This document shows, in pieces, positions 50,110-60,900 of a stretch of DNA of 64,000 nt. The notes below the pieces were generated by a model. The model saw only the letters and a program-made list of their open reading frames with translations, searched no databases and was not told where the DNA came from. How positions within the stretch are numbered: the stretch's first letter is position 1; each line of letters starts with the position of its first letter. The position numbers and the translations under genes are program-made. The stretch is from Flavobacteria bacterium RIFCSPLOWO2_12_FULL_35_11 (GTDB lineage Bacteria; Bacteroidota; Bacteroidia; Flavobacteriales; Flavobacteriaceae): the NCBI GenBank assembly GCA_001800975.1, contig MGWK01000089.1:1-64000 (forward strand), read 5' to 3'.

Positions 50110-51228
50110 TTATGATTTTTTAAAAACATCCTCAACCGGTATTCTTTTTCCATTTTCAAATGCCACAATAAAAGAAGAGGTATATCCTTTAGATTTAGCC
50201 ATTTGGTGCATTTTTTTTATTTCAGTATAATCGGATGTATTGCCAAAATAATATTTATAGCCGTTGTCAACTTTAACACGTTCTACATTGCTGAGCCCTT
50301 TAAAATTATTGGGCCTTGTTTCTAACCTATTGGTACCTGAGGCAATTTGCACTTTAAATTCAATATTATTAAAAATATTGCTCGCATCATTGGTAGTGGA
50401 AGCGTTGCTTTTTGAGCCTGTGTTGGTTTCATTTTTAGCAATGTTGGTATTGTTGCCCACCGTATTTAAAGTTAGCTGCTGAATGTATTTTAAAATATCC
50501 GAAGAAATTGATTTAGAATATTTTCCCTGTCCGCTTTCTGAATTTAAAAAGCTGCCTTCAACTGCATTCGTTAAAAAACCTGTTTCAATTAAAACACTTG
50601 GCATATAGGTTTGATGTAAAACCACAAAACCTGCCTGTTTCACACCTCTGTCCAATAGATTTAAATTACTTGTCAGCCCTTCCTGAATAATGCTTGCCAG
50701 TTGAATGCTTTTATCTAGATATTCTTCTTGCATAAGCGTTAAACCAATTACGGAATCGGGTGAATTAGGATCAAATCCCTTGTATTTCATTTCATAATTA
50801 TCTTCCAGTAAAATAACCGAGTTTTCAGCCTTAGCAACTTCAAAATTCTGACGATTTACATGCGTTCCCAACACCCAGGTTTCAGAACCTGATGCTTGTG
50901 AATTGTGCGCATTGCAATGGATAGAAACAAACAAATCTGCATCTGCTTTATTGGCAATTCTTCCGCGCTCCCATAAATCAACAAAAACATCTGTTTTTCG
51001 CGTGTAAACAACCTTAATGCCTCTTTCTTTTTCCAATATTTCGCCAACCTGTAAAACAATTTTCAAGGCGATATCTTTTTCTTTGGCATAATTGTGCCCA
51101 ACCTTGCCCGGGTCTTTGCCCCCATGTCCGGCGTCTAAAACTACAATAAATTCCTTTTTTTGAGCAATAATCGAATGATTATTAAATAGAAACGCCATAA
51201 AAAACACGAAAAATAGACTGTGCTTCAT
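50110..51228 (-). CDS. N-acetylmuramoyl-L-alanine amidase (Amidase_3), possible SPOR tail
   Basis: This periplasmic zinc amidase cleaves the peptide side chain from peptidoglycan. From the ATG at 51228 a signal peptide (SLFFVFFMAFLFNNHSIIAQ) is followed by the Amidase_3 domain: VLDAGHGGKDPG with the zinc His, a conserved Glu region, SIHCNAHNS (second His), and LIETGFLTN with the catalytic Glu. The C-terminal 75 residues (FKVQIASGTNRLE onward) look like a SPOR-type septal peptidoglycan-binding domain. A Ser/Asn/Thr linker joins them. Other starts at 51234 and 51267 are possible. Confidence 0.9.
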   Translation of the reverse strand: MKHSLFFVFFMAFLFNNHSIIAQKKEFIVVLDAGHGGKDPGKVGHNYAKEKDIALKIVLQVGEILEKERGIKVVYTRKTDVFVDLWERGRIANKADADLFVSIHCNAHNSQASGSETWVLGTHVNRQNFEVAKAENSVILLEDNYEMKYKGFDPNSPDSVIGLTLMQEEYLDKSIQLASIIQEGLTSNLNLLDRGVKQAGFVVLHQTYMPSVLIETGFLTNAVEGSFLNSESGQGKYSKSISSDILKYIQQLTLNTVGNNTNIAKNETNTGSKSNASTTNDASNIFNNIEFKVQIASGTNRLETRPNNFKGLSNVERVKVDNGYKYYFGNTSDYTEIKKMHQMAKSKGYTSSFIVAFENGKRIPVEDVFKKS

Positions 51229-51378
51229 TGTCATTTTATTTTTAATTAAGAGTTGTGAGTTCATCAATAATTTTAGTTATTTTTGGCAACTGATATTTGT
51301 GTTTCAAATATTAAGCCATACATTTACAACCAATCAATAATGTGGTTGATTATTTAGGAAGCTAATGTAAAAAAACTT

Positions 51379-54102
51379 ATGCTATCAACCCAATTTAAAA
51401 GACATTTTTATAAAAAATTCATTATTAAAACACCTTGTAAAAATAGCCATTTTTTATTTTTGCTGATAGTGATTTTCAGTATTGTCAATTTTAACGCTTA
51501 CACTCAAGAAATTAAGGAAAAATCTACCGAAAATTTGAAGGTTAAGCTTAAAGACACCCTAATAATTCCATTAAAAGATTCCTTGGCCATAAAATCAAAG
51601 GATTCTTTATCCATAAAACCAAAAGACTCCATAGCCAAACCAAAAGAATTTCTTGAAAGTATAATTGTCCATAATGCGGATAGTTTGATACGTCAGGATA
51701 TGAAAAACAAAAAAATATTATTATATAAAAATGCACACATCAATTATAATGATATTGATTTAACAGCAGGTTTTATTGAAATAGACAACAATACCAACAT
51801 TATTACTGCCAAGGGAGTTAAAGACAGCATTGGAAGCTATTCGCAGCGCCCGATTTTTAAACAGGGCTCTGAAGAATCTACCCAAGATACCATAAAATTC
51901 AATTTTAAAACCGAAAAAGCGAAGATTTGGGGATTAAGAACTGAACAGCAAGGGATTATTATTAGAGGGGAAGTGAGTAAAAAACATAATGATTCGGTGG
52001 TTTTTATAGAAAATATAAAAATTACCACTTCTGAAAAAGAACACCCCGATTATTATATTGATATCAAAAGAGCAAAGTTTATTCAAAATAAAAAATTGGT
52101 GGCAGGAGCCAGTCAGTTAGTTATTGCCGATGTTCCCACGCCAGTTATATTGCCTTTTGCTTATGTGCCTTTAACCAAAGGGCGAACTTCGGGGGTTTTA
52201 ATGCCAACTTGGGGTGAAAATAGCAGGCAAGGTTATTTTTTACAGAATGGCGGATATTATTTTGTGGTAAACGACAATTTTGATTTGGCTTTGCTGGGCG
52301 ACGTTTATACCAATGGAAGCTGGGGTTTTAGGGCAGAATCCGGCTATGCGAAGCGCTATCGATTTTCGGGAAAATTTGATTTTAAATACGAAAACTTAGT
52401 GACGAGCCTTAAAGGTTTTGAGGACTATTCCAAAGGAACCAATTATAACATTCGATGGAATCATTCTCAAGACACAAAAGCAAGTCCAAATTCTAGATTT
52501 TCAGCTTCCGTAAATTTAGGGAGCAGCAAGTATTACAGGGAATCGCTTAATGAATACAATACCAACGCATTTTTAACAAACAACCTAAGTTCATCAGTTT
52601 CCTATTATAAAAAGTTTGTGGGAACACCTTTTAATATGTCTTTGTCAGTTACGCATTCGCAAAATACGAATACGGAAGAAATAGCGATGACACTTCCTTC
52701 TTTGCAGGTTAATATGGATCGGGTTTATCCTTTTACGGGTAAAAACGGCGCTAAAACAAATGCCCTTCAAAAAACGGGATTGAGTTACTCTTTGAAAGCT
52801 GACAACAGAATAAATACGAAGGATGAATTTTTCTTCAAAAAAGAAATGTTTGAAGATGCCAAATCTGGGATACAACACACGGCCTCCTTAAATACAAATA
52901 TGAAGGCTTTAAAGTTTTTTACGCTTTCGCCAAGTTTGAATTATAAAGAAGTTTGGTATTTTGACCAACTTAACAAAACTTATGATGTTGTAAATAATAA
53001 AATTGAAACAGATACAGTAAGTGGTTTCAATGCATTTAGGGAATATTCGGGAGCAGTCTCCTTATCCACCACTTTTTACGGTATGTTTAAATTTAAAAAA
53101 GGAAATATTGAGGCCATACGTCACGTTGTAAGGCCAAGCGTTTCCTATAGTTACCGACCTGATTTTAGCAGTTACAATGACATCGTCCAAAAAAGTGCAG
53201 ATCCAACCGATTTTCTGGAATATTCTCCTTTTCAAAATGGAATATACGGAAGTCCGGGAACTGGGATTTCAAATAGTTTAAATTTTTCGTTGGATAATAA
53301 TTTAGAAGCAAAAGTCAGAAAGAAAGATTCAACCGAAACTGAAGCCAAAAAAATAATTTTACTGAACAACTTAAATTTCAACACCAGTTATAATATGGCT
53401 GCCGATTCTTTAAAATGGAGTCCTGTAAGCGTAAATGCAGGTACCAAGATTTTTAAAGACCAACTTAGCCTAAATGTTAGAGCAACTTTGGATCCTTATG
53501 CGATAGATGTAAATGGCAAGAAAATTAATACGTTTAACATCAATAACGGTGGAAGTTTATTCCGACTTACAAATGCGGGCGTCACCATGAATTATTCTCT
53601 TTCAAGTAAAAAAGATGATACAAGCAAGAAAACTGCGGAAGAAAAAAATGCACAAGATAACAATTCTGAAGGCATTTTCGGTGAAGATTTAGATGCTTCC
53701 AATGAGCAGATGGACAATAAAGAATCTGATAAAAATAAGGTTAAAGAAACCAAACTGTATCAATCCAAAATACCTTGGACTTTACAATTGGCCTATTCTT
53801 TAAATTATAGCAATAATAACAGAGAGCAGGAAATTTCTTCCAATTCGCTAATGTTTTCAGGAGACATTGAATTGACGCCAAAATGGAATGTTGGTGTTTC
53901 TTCGGGATATGATATAAAAAATCAGGGATTTACCTATACACAATTACGATTTTCTCGTGATTTGGACAGTTGGAAACTAAATTTCAACTGGGTTCCTTTT
54001 GGTGAAAGACAAACCTATTACTTTTTTATTGGGGTGAAATCGTCTATGCTTAGCGATTTAAAATACGATAAGCGACAAGTTCCTGACAGAAGGTTATTCT
54101 AA
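51379..54102 (+). CDS. lptD: LPS-assembly outer-membrane protein LptD
   Basis: This 907-residue outer-membrane protein inserts lipopolysaccharide at the surface. After a signal region (hydrophobic about 24-42) comes an OstA-like part (about 95-240) and then the LptD barrel, marked by PVILPFAYVPLTKGRTSGVLMPTWGE and aromatic beta-strands to the C-terminus. Residues 58-89 form an eight-residue repeat of the KDSLxIKx type in four copies. A charged Lys/Glu/Asp/Asn-rich loop (about 745-790) interrupts the barrel, probably surface-exposed. It is divergent from the amidase gene and followed by a RidA gene. Confidence 0.88.
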   Translation: MLSTQFKRHFYKKFIIKTPCKNSHFLFLLIVIFSIVNFNAYTQEIKEKSTENLKVKLKDTLIIPLKDSLAIKSKDSLSIKPKDSIAKPKEFLESIIVHNADSLIRQDMKNKKILLYKNAHINYNDIDLTAGFIEIDNNTNIITAKGVKDSIGSYSQRPIFKQGSEESTQDTIKFNFKTEKAKIWGLRTEQQGIIIRGEVSKKHNDSVVFIENIKITTSEKEHPDYYIDIKRAKFIQNKKLVAGASQLVIADVPTPVILPFAYVPLTKGRTSGVLMPTWGENSRQGYFLQNGGYYFVVNDNFDLALLGDVYTNGSWGFRAESGYAKRYRFSGKFDFKYENLVTSLKGFEDYSKGTNYNIRWNHSQDTKASPNSRFSASVNLGSSKYYRESLNEYNTNAFLTNNLSSSVSYYKKFVGTPFNMSLSVTHSQNTNTEEIAMTLPSLQVNMDRVYPFTGKNGAKTNALQKTGLSYSLKADNRINTKDEFFFKKEMFEDAKSGIQHTASLNTNMKALKFFTLSPSLNYKEVWYFDQLNKTYDVVNNKIETDTVSGFNAFREYSGAVSLSTTFYGMFKFKKGNIEAIRHVVRPSVSYSYRPDFSSYNDIVQKSADPTDFLEYSPFQNGIYGSPGTGISNSLNFSLDNNLEAKVRKKDSTETEAKKIILLNNLNFNTSYNMAADSLKWSPVSVNAGTKIFKDQLSLNVRATLDPYAIDVNGKKINTFNINNGGSLFRLTNAGVTMNYSLSSKKDDTSKKTAEEKNAQDNNSEGIFGEDLDASNEQMDNKESDKNKVKETKLYQSKIPWTLQLAYSLNYSNNNREQEISSNSLMFSGDIELTPKWNVGVSSGYDIKNQGFTYTQLRFSRDLDSWKLNFNWVPFGERQTYYFFIGVKSSMLSDLKYDKRQVPDRRLF
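51550..51645 (+). repeat. Tandem 24-base repeat in the 5' part of lptD
   Basis: Four adjacent 24-base units encode octapeptides KDTLIIPL, KDSLAIKS, KDSLSIKP and KDSIAKPK. The units have diverged in base sequence but the peptide pattern is clear. Confidence 0.7.
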
Positions 54103-54130
54103 GATTTAAGCAAAACTAAAATAATAGATT

Positions 54131-54511
54131 ATGAAAAAAATAATTAACACCATCAACGCTCCTGCACCGGTTGGACCATACAATCAGGCGGTTTTGGCAG
54201 GAAACACTTTATACACTTCAGGTCAAATTGCCATCAATCCCAAAACTGGGGAATTGGTTACCAACAATATTGAGGATGAAACCAAGCAGGTAATGGAAAA
54301 CTTGAAAATTGTTTTGGCTGAAGCCGATATGAATTTTGAAAACGTGGCAAAAACCACCATCTTTATCAAAAACATGAATGATTTTTCAAAAATGAATTCC
54401 GTTTACGGAAAGTATTTTGTAGCCGGCAATGAGCCTGCACGCGAAACTGTGGAAGTCGGTAACTTGCCTAAGTTTGTGAATGTTGAAATCTCAATGATTG
54501 CCGTAAAGTAA
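54131..54511 (+). CDS. RidA family enamine/imine deaminase
   Basis: This 126-residue cytoplasmic protein is a RidA (YjgF) homologue that hydrolyses reactive imines such as 2-aminoacrylate formed by PLP enzymes. The conserved arginine is in PARETVEVGNLPK near residue 105, and GPYNQAV and YTSGQIAINP flank the active-site cleft. Length is standard. It follows lptD by 28 bases and is convergent with mgsA, with only 4 bases between the stop codons and no terminator in between. Confidence 0.93.
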   Translation: MKKIINTINAPAPVGPYNQAVLAGNTLYTSGQIAINPKTGELVTNNIEDETKQVMENLKIVLAEADMNFENVAKTTIFIKNMNDFSKMNSVYGKYFVAGNEPARETVEVGNLPKFVNVEISMIAVK

Positions 54512-54515
54512 TTAT

Positions 54516-54878
54516 CTAAATAGATTTTATCAATAACTCCGCTGTTGCTGGATTTGTTGCCAATGGCACATCATGAACATCACACAAACGCATTAACATG
54601 GCAATGTCCGGTTCATGTGGATGCATCCCCAGCGGATCTCTGAAAAAGAAAACCATATTTGTTTTTCCTTCCGCAACGCGCGCCGCTATTTGAGCATCGC
54701 CGCCATAAGGGCCCGATAAAAATTTCAGCACTTCAAATCCGGCCTTTTCGGCATGTTTACCTGTTGTGCCCGTTGCAACTAACTTAACATTTTTAGCTGT
54801 TAAAATAGCTTTGAAATCCATTAAAAACTGAATCATTTCGGCTTTTTTGCCATCGTGTGCAATAATCGCTATTTCCAT
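54516..54878 (-). CDS. mgsA: Methylglyoxal synthase
   Basis: This enzyme converts dihydroxyacetone phosphate to methylglyoxal and phosphate, bypassing lower glycolysis when phosphate is short. The active-site elements are visible: H8 in AHDGKK, GTTG at 37-40 (phosphate binding), the catalytic D61 in GGDAQIA, and H87-H89 with D91 in MHPHEPD. At 120 residues it is short but complete. It lies 19 bases downstream of gapA on the same strand. Confidence 0.92.
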   Translation of the reverse strand: MEIAIIAHDGKKAEMIQFLMDFKAILTAKNVKLVATGTTGKHAEKAGFEVLKFLSGPYGGDAQIAARVAEGKTNMVFFFRDPLGMHPHEPDIAMLMRLCDVHDVPLATNPATAELLIKSI

Positions 54879-54897
54879 ATTTCAAGAAATTATTTAT

Positions 54898-55893
54898 TTA
54901 TTCTAAGGATGAAGCGTATTCAATCAATTCAACAATTTTGGTTGCATACCCAAATTCGTTATCGTACCAGGAAATAATTTTATAAAAATTTGGATTGAGT
55001 TCCAATCCGGCCGCTGCGTCAAAAACTGAAGTTCTTGGCTCCGAAACAAAATCTTGTGAAACGACCTCCTCTTCGGTATAGCCCAAAATTCCCTTCAATT
55101 CATTTTCCGAAGCTTTTTTCATGGCGTCTTTAATTTCTTGGTAAGAAGTTTGCTTTTCCAAACGAACCGTTAAATCCACCAATGAAACATCAGCAATCGG
55201 AACTCTTATTGCCATCGCCAACAATTTACCCTGCAATTCGGGCATAATTTTAGTGACCGCTATTGCCGCATTTGTGGTGGTGGGAATCATATTGTTTAAG
55301 GCAGATCGCCCTCTTCTCCATTGTTTTTCGGGACCATCAACTGTTTTCTGGCTTGCGGTTACTGCATGAACGGTGGTTACAATCCCTTCAATAATACCAA
55401 AATTTTCATGCAATACTTTGGCAATTGGCGCCAAACAGTTTGTGGTGCATGAAGCATTTGAAAAAATGAGTTCGTTTTTGGAAAGTTTGGTATGGTTTAC
55501 GCCCATTACAAACATTGGCGCATTGTTGGAAGGTGCCGAAATCACCACTTTTTTTGCACCTCCTTTAAGGTGTAGCGCCGCTTTATCCCTATCCGTAAAT
55601 AATCCCGTAGCTTCAATGACATAATCTACTTCAACTTTTCCCCATTGAATATCTTCCGGATTTTTTTCGCCGGTAACCCGAATGGGTTTGCCGTTTACAA
55701 ACATGGTTTTGTCTTTTACCTCAATGGTTCCTTTAAAGCGTCCGTGAACCGAATCATATTTCAACAAATAGGCCAAATGATCAATATCAAGCAAATCGTT
55801 TATGGCAACTATTTCTATGTTTTCTTTATTGATTGCAGATCTGAAAGCAAGTCGTCCTATTCTTCCAAATCCATTTATTCCAACTCTAATCAT
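54898..55893 (-). CDS. gapA: Glyceraldehyde-3-phosphate dehydrogenase, type I
   Basis: This glycolytic enzyme oxidises glyceraldehyde-3-phosphate to 1,3-bisphosphoglycerate. The catalytic cysteine is C149 in [12 protein letters not shown] and its partner H176 in TVHAVTASQ. The Rossmann motif [10 protein letters not shown] is at 5-14, and D33 in NDLLD favours NAD. The 331 residues are standard. It is followed 19 bases later by mgsA and lies 104 bases downstream of pfkA, grouping enzymes that share triose phosphate pools. Confidence 0.95.
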   Translation of the reverse strand: MIRVGINGFGRIGRLAFRSAINKENIEIVAINDLLDIDHLAYLLKYDSVHGRFKGTIEVKDKTMFVNGKPIRVTGEKNPEDIQWGKVEVDYVIEATGLFTDRDKAALHLKGGAKKVVISAPSNNAPMFVMGVNHTKLSKNELIFSNASCTTNCLAPIAKVLHENFGIIEGIVTTVHAVTASQKTVDGPEKQWRRGRSALNNMIPTTTNAAIAVTKIMPELQGKLLAMAIRVPIADVSLVDLTVRLEKQTSYQEIKDAMKKASENELKGILGYTEEEVVSQDFVSEPRTSVFDAAAGLELNPNFYKIISWYDNEFGYATKIVELIEYASSLE

Positions 55894-55997
55894 TCAATTT
55901 AAATTGCTGTTAATCTTCAAATTTCGCAACACTTACTCTTTATTTTATTTACAAAAAGCAAAAACTGCCCAAAAAGGAGATTGTTATTTTTTTTACG

Positions 55998-56984
55998 TTA
56001 AATGGACATAATATCACTAACGCGCAATAATTCTTTGTCAATTTCATGGCGGCCTTTCACGGCCTTTTTCAGCTCGGTGGTTTCAACTTCATTATTGATT
56101 AAACCCACCATTAAGTTGGTTTTGCCATCCAATAACAACTCAACCGCCCTTACGCCTAACCTGCTCGCCAAAACACGGTCAAAACAGCTTGGAGAACCGC
56201 CTCTTTGCATATGGCCCAATACTGAAACCCTGACTTCATATTGCGGTAAATTTTCTTCCACATAATCGGCCAGTTCAAATACATTTTTCCCAATTTTATC
56301 ACCTTCGGCCACCACCACAATACTTGATGATTTTCCTGAACGTTTACTTCGTTTTAATGATTCCAGCAACCGTTCTAAACCCAAGTTTTCTTCAGGAATT
56401 AAAATTTCCTCCGCTCCTGCGCCAACTCCTGCATTTAATGCTATAAATCCTGCATCACGACCCATAACCTCCACAAAAAATAACCGATTGTGGGAACTTG
56501 CCGTGTCTCTAATTTTATCTATTACCTGAACAATTGTGTTTAAGGCGGTATCATATCCAATGGTATAATCGGTTCCGAAAATATCATTGTCAATGGTTCC
56601 CGGAATTCCTATCATCGGGATTTTATATTCCTTATTAAACACGATTCCGCCATTAAAAGTTCCGTCACCCCCTATTAATACCAACGCATCAATTTCTGCA
56701 TTTTTGAGTTGGTTATAAGCTTTTTCTCTTCCTTCTTTTGTTCTGAATTCCGCGGAACGATCGGTTTTTAGTATGGTTCCTCCCCTGTTTATGATATTGC
56801 TCACGTGACGTGCAGAAAGCGGTTCAAAATCGCCTTCAATCATCCCCTGATAGCCTCTGTAAATACCCACACAATCAATTTTATAATATGTGCAAGCCCT
56901 CACTACTGCCCTAATCGCTGCGTTCATTCCCGGAGCATCGCCACCGGAAGTTATTAATCCTATTTTTTGTATTTTGTTTCTCAT
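55998..56984 (-). CDS. pfkA: ATP-dependent 6-phosphofructokinase
   Basis: This glycolytic kinase phosphorylates fructose-6-phosphate. The ATP site GGDAPGMNA is at residues 14-22, GGDGTFNG follows near 104-111, and the catalytic PGTIDNDI near 128-135 has the Asp base. Length 328 and the presence of Gly at the position after GGDG are consistent with ATP rather than PPi use. A -7-like box (TAATTTTG on the minus strand, 57003-56996) lies just upstream of the start codon. Confidence 0.95.
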   Translation of the reverse strand: MRNKIQKIGLITSGGDAPGMNAAIRAVVRACTYYKIDCVGIYRGYQGMIEGDFEPLSARHVSNIINRGGTILKTDRSAEFRTKEGREKAYNQLKNAEIDALVLIGGDGTFNGGIVFNKEYKIPMIGIPGTIDNDIFGTDYTIGYDTALNTIVQVIDKIRDTASSHNRLFFVEVMGRDAGFIALNAGVGAGAEEILIPEENLGLERLLESLKRSKRSGKSSSIVVVAEGDKIGKNVFELADYVEENLPQYEVRVSVLGHMQRGGSPSCFDRVLASRLGVRAVELLLDGKTNLMVGLINNEVETTELKKAVKGRHEIDKELLRVSDIMSI

Positions 56985-57058
56985 AAAGCGAAAGGCAAAA
57001 TTATGATTATATTTTGATTGAAAATTGTTTTATGATTGTTATTGACAATGATGATTGC

Positions 57059-57961
57059 TTACCATAAATTGACCGGATAAACACCACTGTCTTTTAATTT
57101 TTGAATTTCTGAAGTCACATATTCCTTATCTTGTTTATAGGTAACCCCAAACCAGCGCGCATCAGATTTTAACACTTTCATTGTTGCCAATTTATTGACA
57201 ATTATATGGTTGATAACCAACGGAATAAAAAACTCAGCTTTTGGTTCTTTATAATTTTTTGCCAGAAATTCTTCAAATAAAGATTCTGATAATTCGAAAT
57301 ATTTTGGTGTAAATCCGAAGAAATTCATGGACACGATAGTTTCTTCTGAAATTGGAATTAATTGCTCATTTTCATCTTTATACATCAATTCCCCATTCAC
57401 TTTTTCAATATGTGTTCTTTCGGTAACGCCCGTTAAAAAATCATTTTCATCCACACTGCATTCGCCTCTTGAAACAGAACCAAAATCGGAAATGGTGTTT
57501 TTTAACACATAACCCATCATATTAAAATCGGTTGATTCCTTATCCATTTTTTTCAAGGATTCAGCCTCCACTTTAAAAGCCTCGCTTCCGTAAAAATCAT
57601 CGGCATTGATAACTGCAAAATTTTCTTTTACGGCATCTTTGGCCATTAACAATGCATGACCTGTTCCCCAAGGTTTTTCGCGATTGTTATCCCAATATTT
57701 TTCCGGGATATTTTCCAATTCCTGAAAAACGTATTCCACTTCAATTTTACCCGCCAATTTTTTATCGAAAAAAGCCTTAAAATCTGCTTCAATATTTTTT
57801 CTGATAATAAAAACAACTTTACCAAATCCTGCCCGAATGGCGTCATATATTGAAAAATCTAAAATTGTGTCTCCTTGTTCTGAAAATGTGTCCAATTGTT
57901 TTAATCCGCCGTAACGACTGCCTACTCCGGCAGCCAAAATTACCAATGTTGGTTTATTCAT
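57059..57961 (-). CDS. Sugar nucleotidyltransferase family protein
   Basis: This 300-residue cytoplasmic protein has an NTP-transferase fold: LAAGVGSRYGGLKQL at 9-23 (nucleotide binding), GTGHALL near 97-103, and the metal-binding VINADDFYG near 117-125. This is the pattern of NDP-sugar pyrophosphorylases. The sugar and nucleotide cannot be determined. It overlaps the end of the large tamB gene by 8 bases, suggesting co-transcription. Confidence 0.87.
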   Translation of the reverse strand: MNKPTLVILAAGVGSRYGGLKQLDTFSEQGDTILDFSIYDAIRAGFGKVVFIIRKNIEADFKAFFDKKLAGKIEVEYVFQELENIPEKYWDNNREKPWGTGHALLMAKDAVKENFAVINADDFYGSEAFKVEAESLKKMDKESTDFNMMGYVLKNTISDFGSVSRGECSVDENDFLTGVTERTHIEKVNGELMYKDENEQLIPISEETIVSMNFFGFTPKYFELSESLFEEFLAKNYKEPKAEFFIPLVINHIIVNKLATMKVLKSDARWFGVTYKQDKEYVTSEIQKLKDSGVYPVNLW

Positions 57962-60900
57962 CTTTCTTCTTTTTTTTATTTTTAAAATCTAATAATTTAT
58001 CAATTTTTTCAATTGTGTCAAGAGGTTTTAATCCATCTAACGGATTTTTCTTTTTTCTTCTTAACCCTAATTTTTGAAGCAATTCATTACCGTTATCAAA
58101 ATCTATTTGATAAGATAAACCTACCCCTTGTGTATACCCTTCTTCTTCTTCCGAATATTGAATTTCATTTTGACGGTTGAAGACTGATGATCGCAAGGTT
58201 CCTTCTTCATTCAATAAAAATTCAACATTTACTTCTCCAATAATGTTGGCTTGGCTGCCGTTACCCATAGGAACGCCCACTTTTCCGTTGATAATAATTC
58301 GGTCATTGATTTGATAATCCAAACCTATGGCCAATTGGTCCTCAATATTTAAATTGTCCACTTTGCCTCTTTCACCAACAGTATATTCAGGTCTCAGTTT
58401 AAAACGATTGTTTCCCTGGTTAAAAATATTGTCGAAGGCATTTGAAAGAATGTCGAAACCGGTTCCATACAAAGCGGTATTGCTGTTAACGCTAATATCA
58501 CTTTCATTATAAAAACTTCCTGAAATCAGCAACGAAATAAATTGAACCGTTTTATTGTTTAAATTGTCGCTGTTTAATCTGAATGCTAGCTCAGAAGCCA
58601 CTGTTGAACTTGCGTTTGGAATTTCAATATCAAATTCTCTTTGAGTGTTAAATAATTCTCCGGAAAAACGGGTAACCAAATCAATGGGAATCTTTCGGTT
58701 TGAGGAAATATTATCCAATAATGATCTCGGATTTGCCGATACCCGGTAAACAGCTTCAATATTAATATCGGCCGTTAACGGATTGCCGCTCCAAGAAATG
58801 CTTCCGCCTCTTTTCACAATAAACGGTTTATTGATAAATCCGCCGTATTTGAAGTTATAAACGCCATTGTCTATGATAAAGTCTCCATACATTTCAAATC
58901 TGTCTTTTGTGTCGAGCGAAATTTGCATATTTCCTGTTCCGCTTCCCCTTAAAAAACTGCCTGTTGATTTGTCTAAAACCATTTCAACAACAGCATCTTT
59001 GGTTACATCGATATCAAAATTTAAAGTAAGCCCTTTCAGTTTTTCTGAAATATATTGTCGTCTAATTTCCTCATTTTCTTCAGGATTGCTTTTATCTACG
59101 AAGCGAATTAATTGCGAAGCTTCTGCCGTTTTTACATCACTGACAGGAATTGTAAGGTAGGTGCCTCTTTTTGTTTTTCCAACAACATTGATAAATAATT
59201 TATCTGTCGGTCCTTTAATGGTGGCATATCCTTCTAAAAATCCGGTACCAAAATAAACTGAATTGTCTTTTTCAATGGTATTGAGCACCAATAAATTTTT
59301 GGTATTTACCCTTAAATCCAAGTGCCAGTCATCAAAATTAGTATGGTTGATGCTTCCTGTTAATTTTCCTCTGGTACTGTATTTTTTATCTTTTATTTGA
59401 ACCTCATCAAATGTAAATGTCTGATTTTTAAGTCCAATAACACTGGTTCCTTCAAAATCATAATCCACGTTTAAATAAGGAAAAAACAAACCTGCCTGAT
59501 CCAAAAACAATTCGCCCTCCATTGTCGGATTATTCATCAAGCCCGTTAAATGGGCATTTCCATAGGCAAAACCCCTAATATTTGTAAATACATCTTTTCC
59601 TAAGGGACTAAATGCATCCAATTTAAATTCTTCGAATTCTATCTCGACATCAATCGTTGGATTTTTTGGCGTAAAATCAAGATTGCCAACTGCTGAGAGG
59701 TTTATGGCATTGTCTCTTTCCAATGAAATATTTACCCCGTAATTTCTTAGAGAGTTTTTTCCTTCTACAGCAACTTTTAAATTCCCCTGATAGGAATCGT
59801 TGATATTAAAATCTGCTATTGTAAAATCAGCTGTCGGTTTTATAATCTTATTTAACTGTTTATAATTAAGGGAACCGTTTATGACGCCTTTTAATCTCAA
59901 ACTGTCTATATGAGGCGTAATATTGTCCAAATTAACATTGTCAAACTTAAAAGTTAAATCTTTTGAAATGGTATCCCTTACATTTCCAAAAAATTCAATC
60001 CTCTGGTTATTTGACGTGATTAAAAAAGGACTGATGTCATATGCTTTGGTTTTGCTGTCATACACCAATTTATTGTCAAAATTATCATCAGGATTGATAA
60101 TCCATTCGGTATCTTTAAAGGTGAAATTTGATTTTTGAAGTCCGATTACCGATTTGCTTTCATTGTTAAACGTATGAAAAAATGCCAAATCAAAACGCTC
60201 AGTATTTTTATCTCCTCCTAAAAACTCCGTTCTAAAATACAAGGTGTCATTTAGCGTAATATTCACCAATCGCAATTTAGAAATATTATAATTTTTTGTA
60301 TTTATTTTAGCGACTGAAAGTTGCGTATTAAATAATGGATTTTTAGTGTCGATTTGCAAATTAAGCGAATCAATGGTGTTATTAAATGCAATAACTTTTG
60401 GTGATTTAATGTTTAACCTGAACAAATTATCATCAGAATTAATATTTCCGGCAATTGAGGTGTTTGCCGATAGGATTACTTCCGGATAAAATACTTCCAA
60501 TATTTTATTGTGAATTTTAAATTTAAAATCAAGTTCCTGTGCAGGCGTAACCGCAAAAGGTTTGTAATTTGAATAGATGCTTCCGAGGGAATTTTTAGTT
60601 AATTTAACCAATTCCCCAAACTTAAATTTACCTTTTAAATAGCCATTTACAATTTCTGTTGAATTCACTGTAATGGTCCTAATATCGCCTTCAAATGTAG
60701 AAGTTATGTTGAAATCCTTAAAGAAATAATTATCTTTTTGATTTCTGTATAAAGCATTTTTAAACTCAATGGTACCCGCTAAATCATCTAAGGTATTTCC
60801 CGAAACATTTATTTCAATATCTCCTTTAACCTGAGATATGCTGTCGCGTTTAAAAAAATTTAAGGTGTTTAAATCTAAATAATCTATATGGGTTCTGAAG

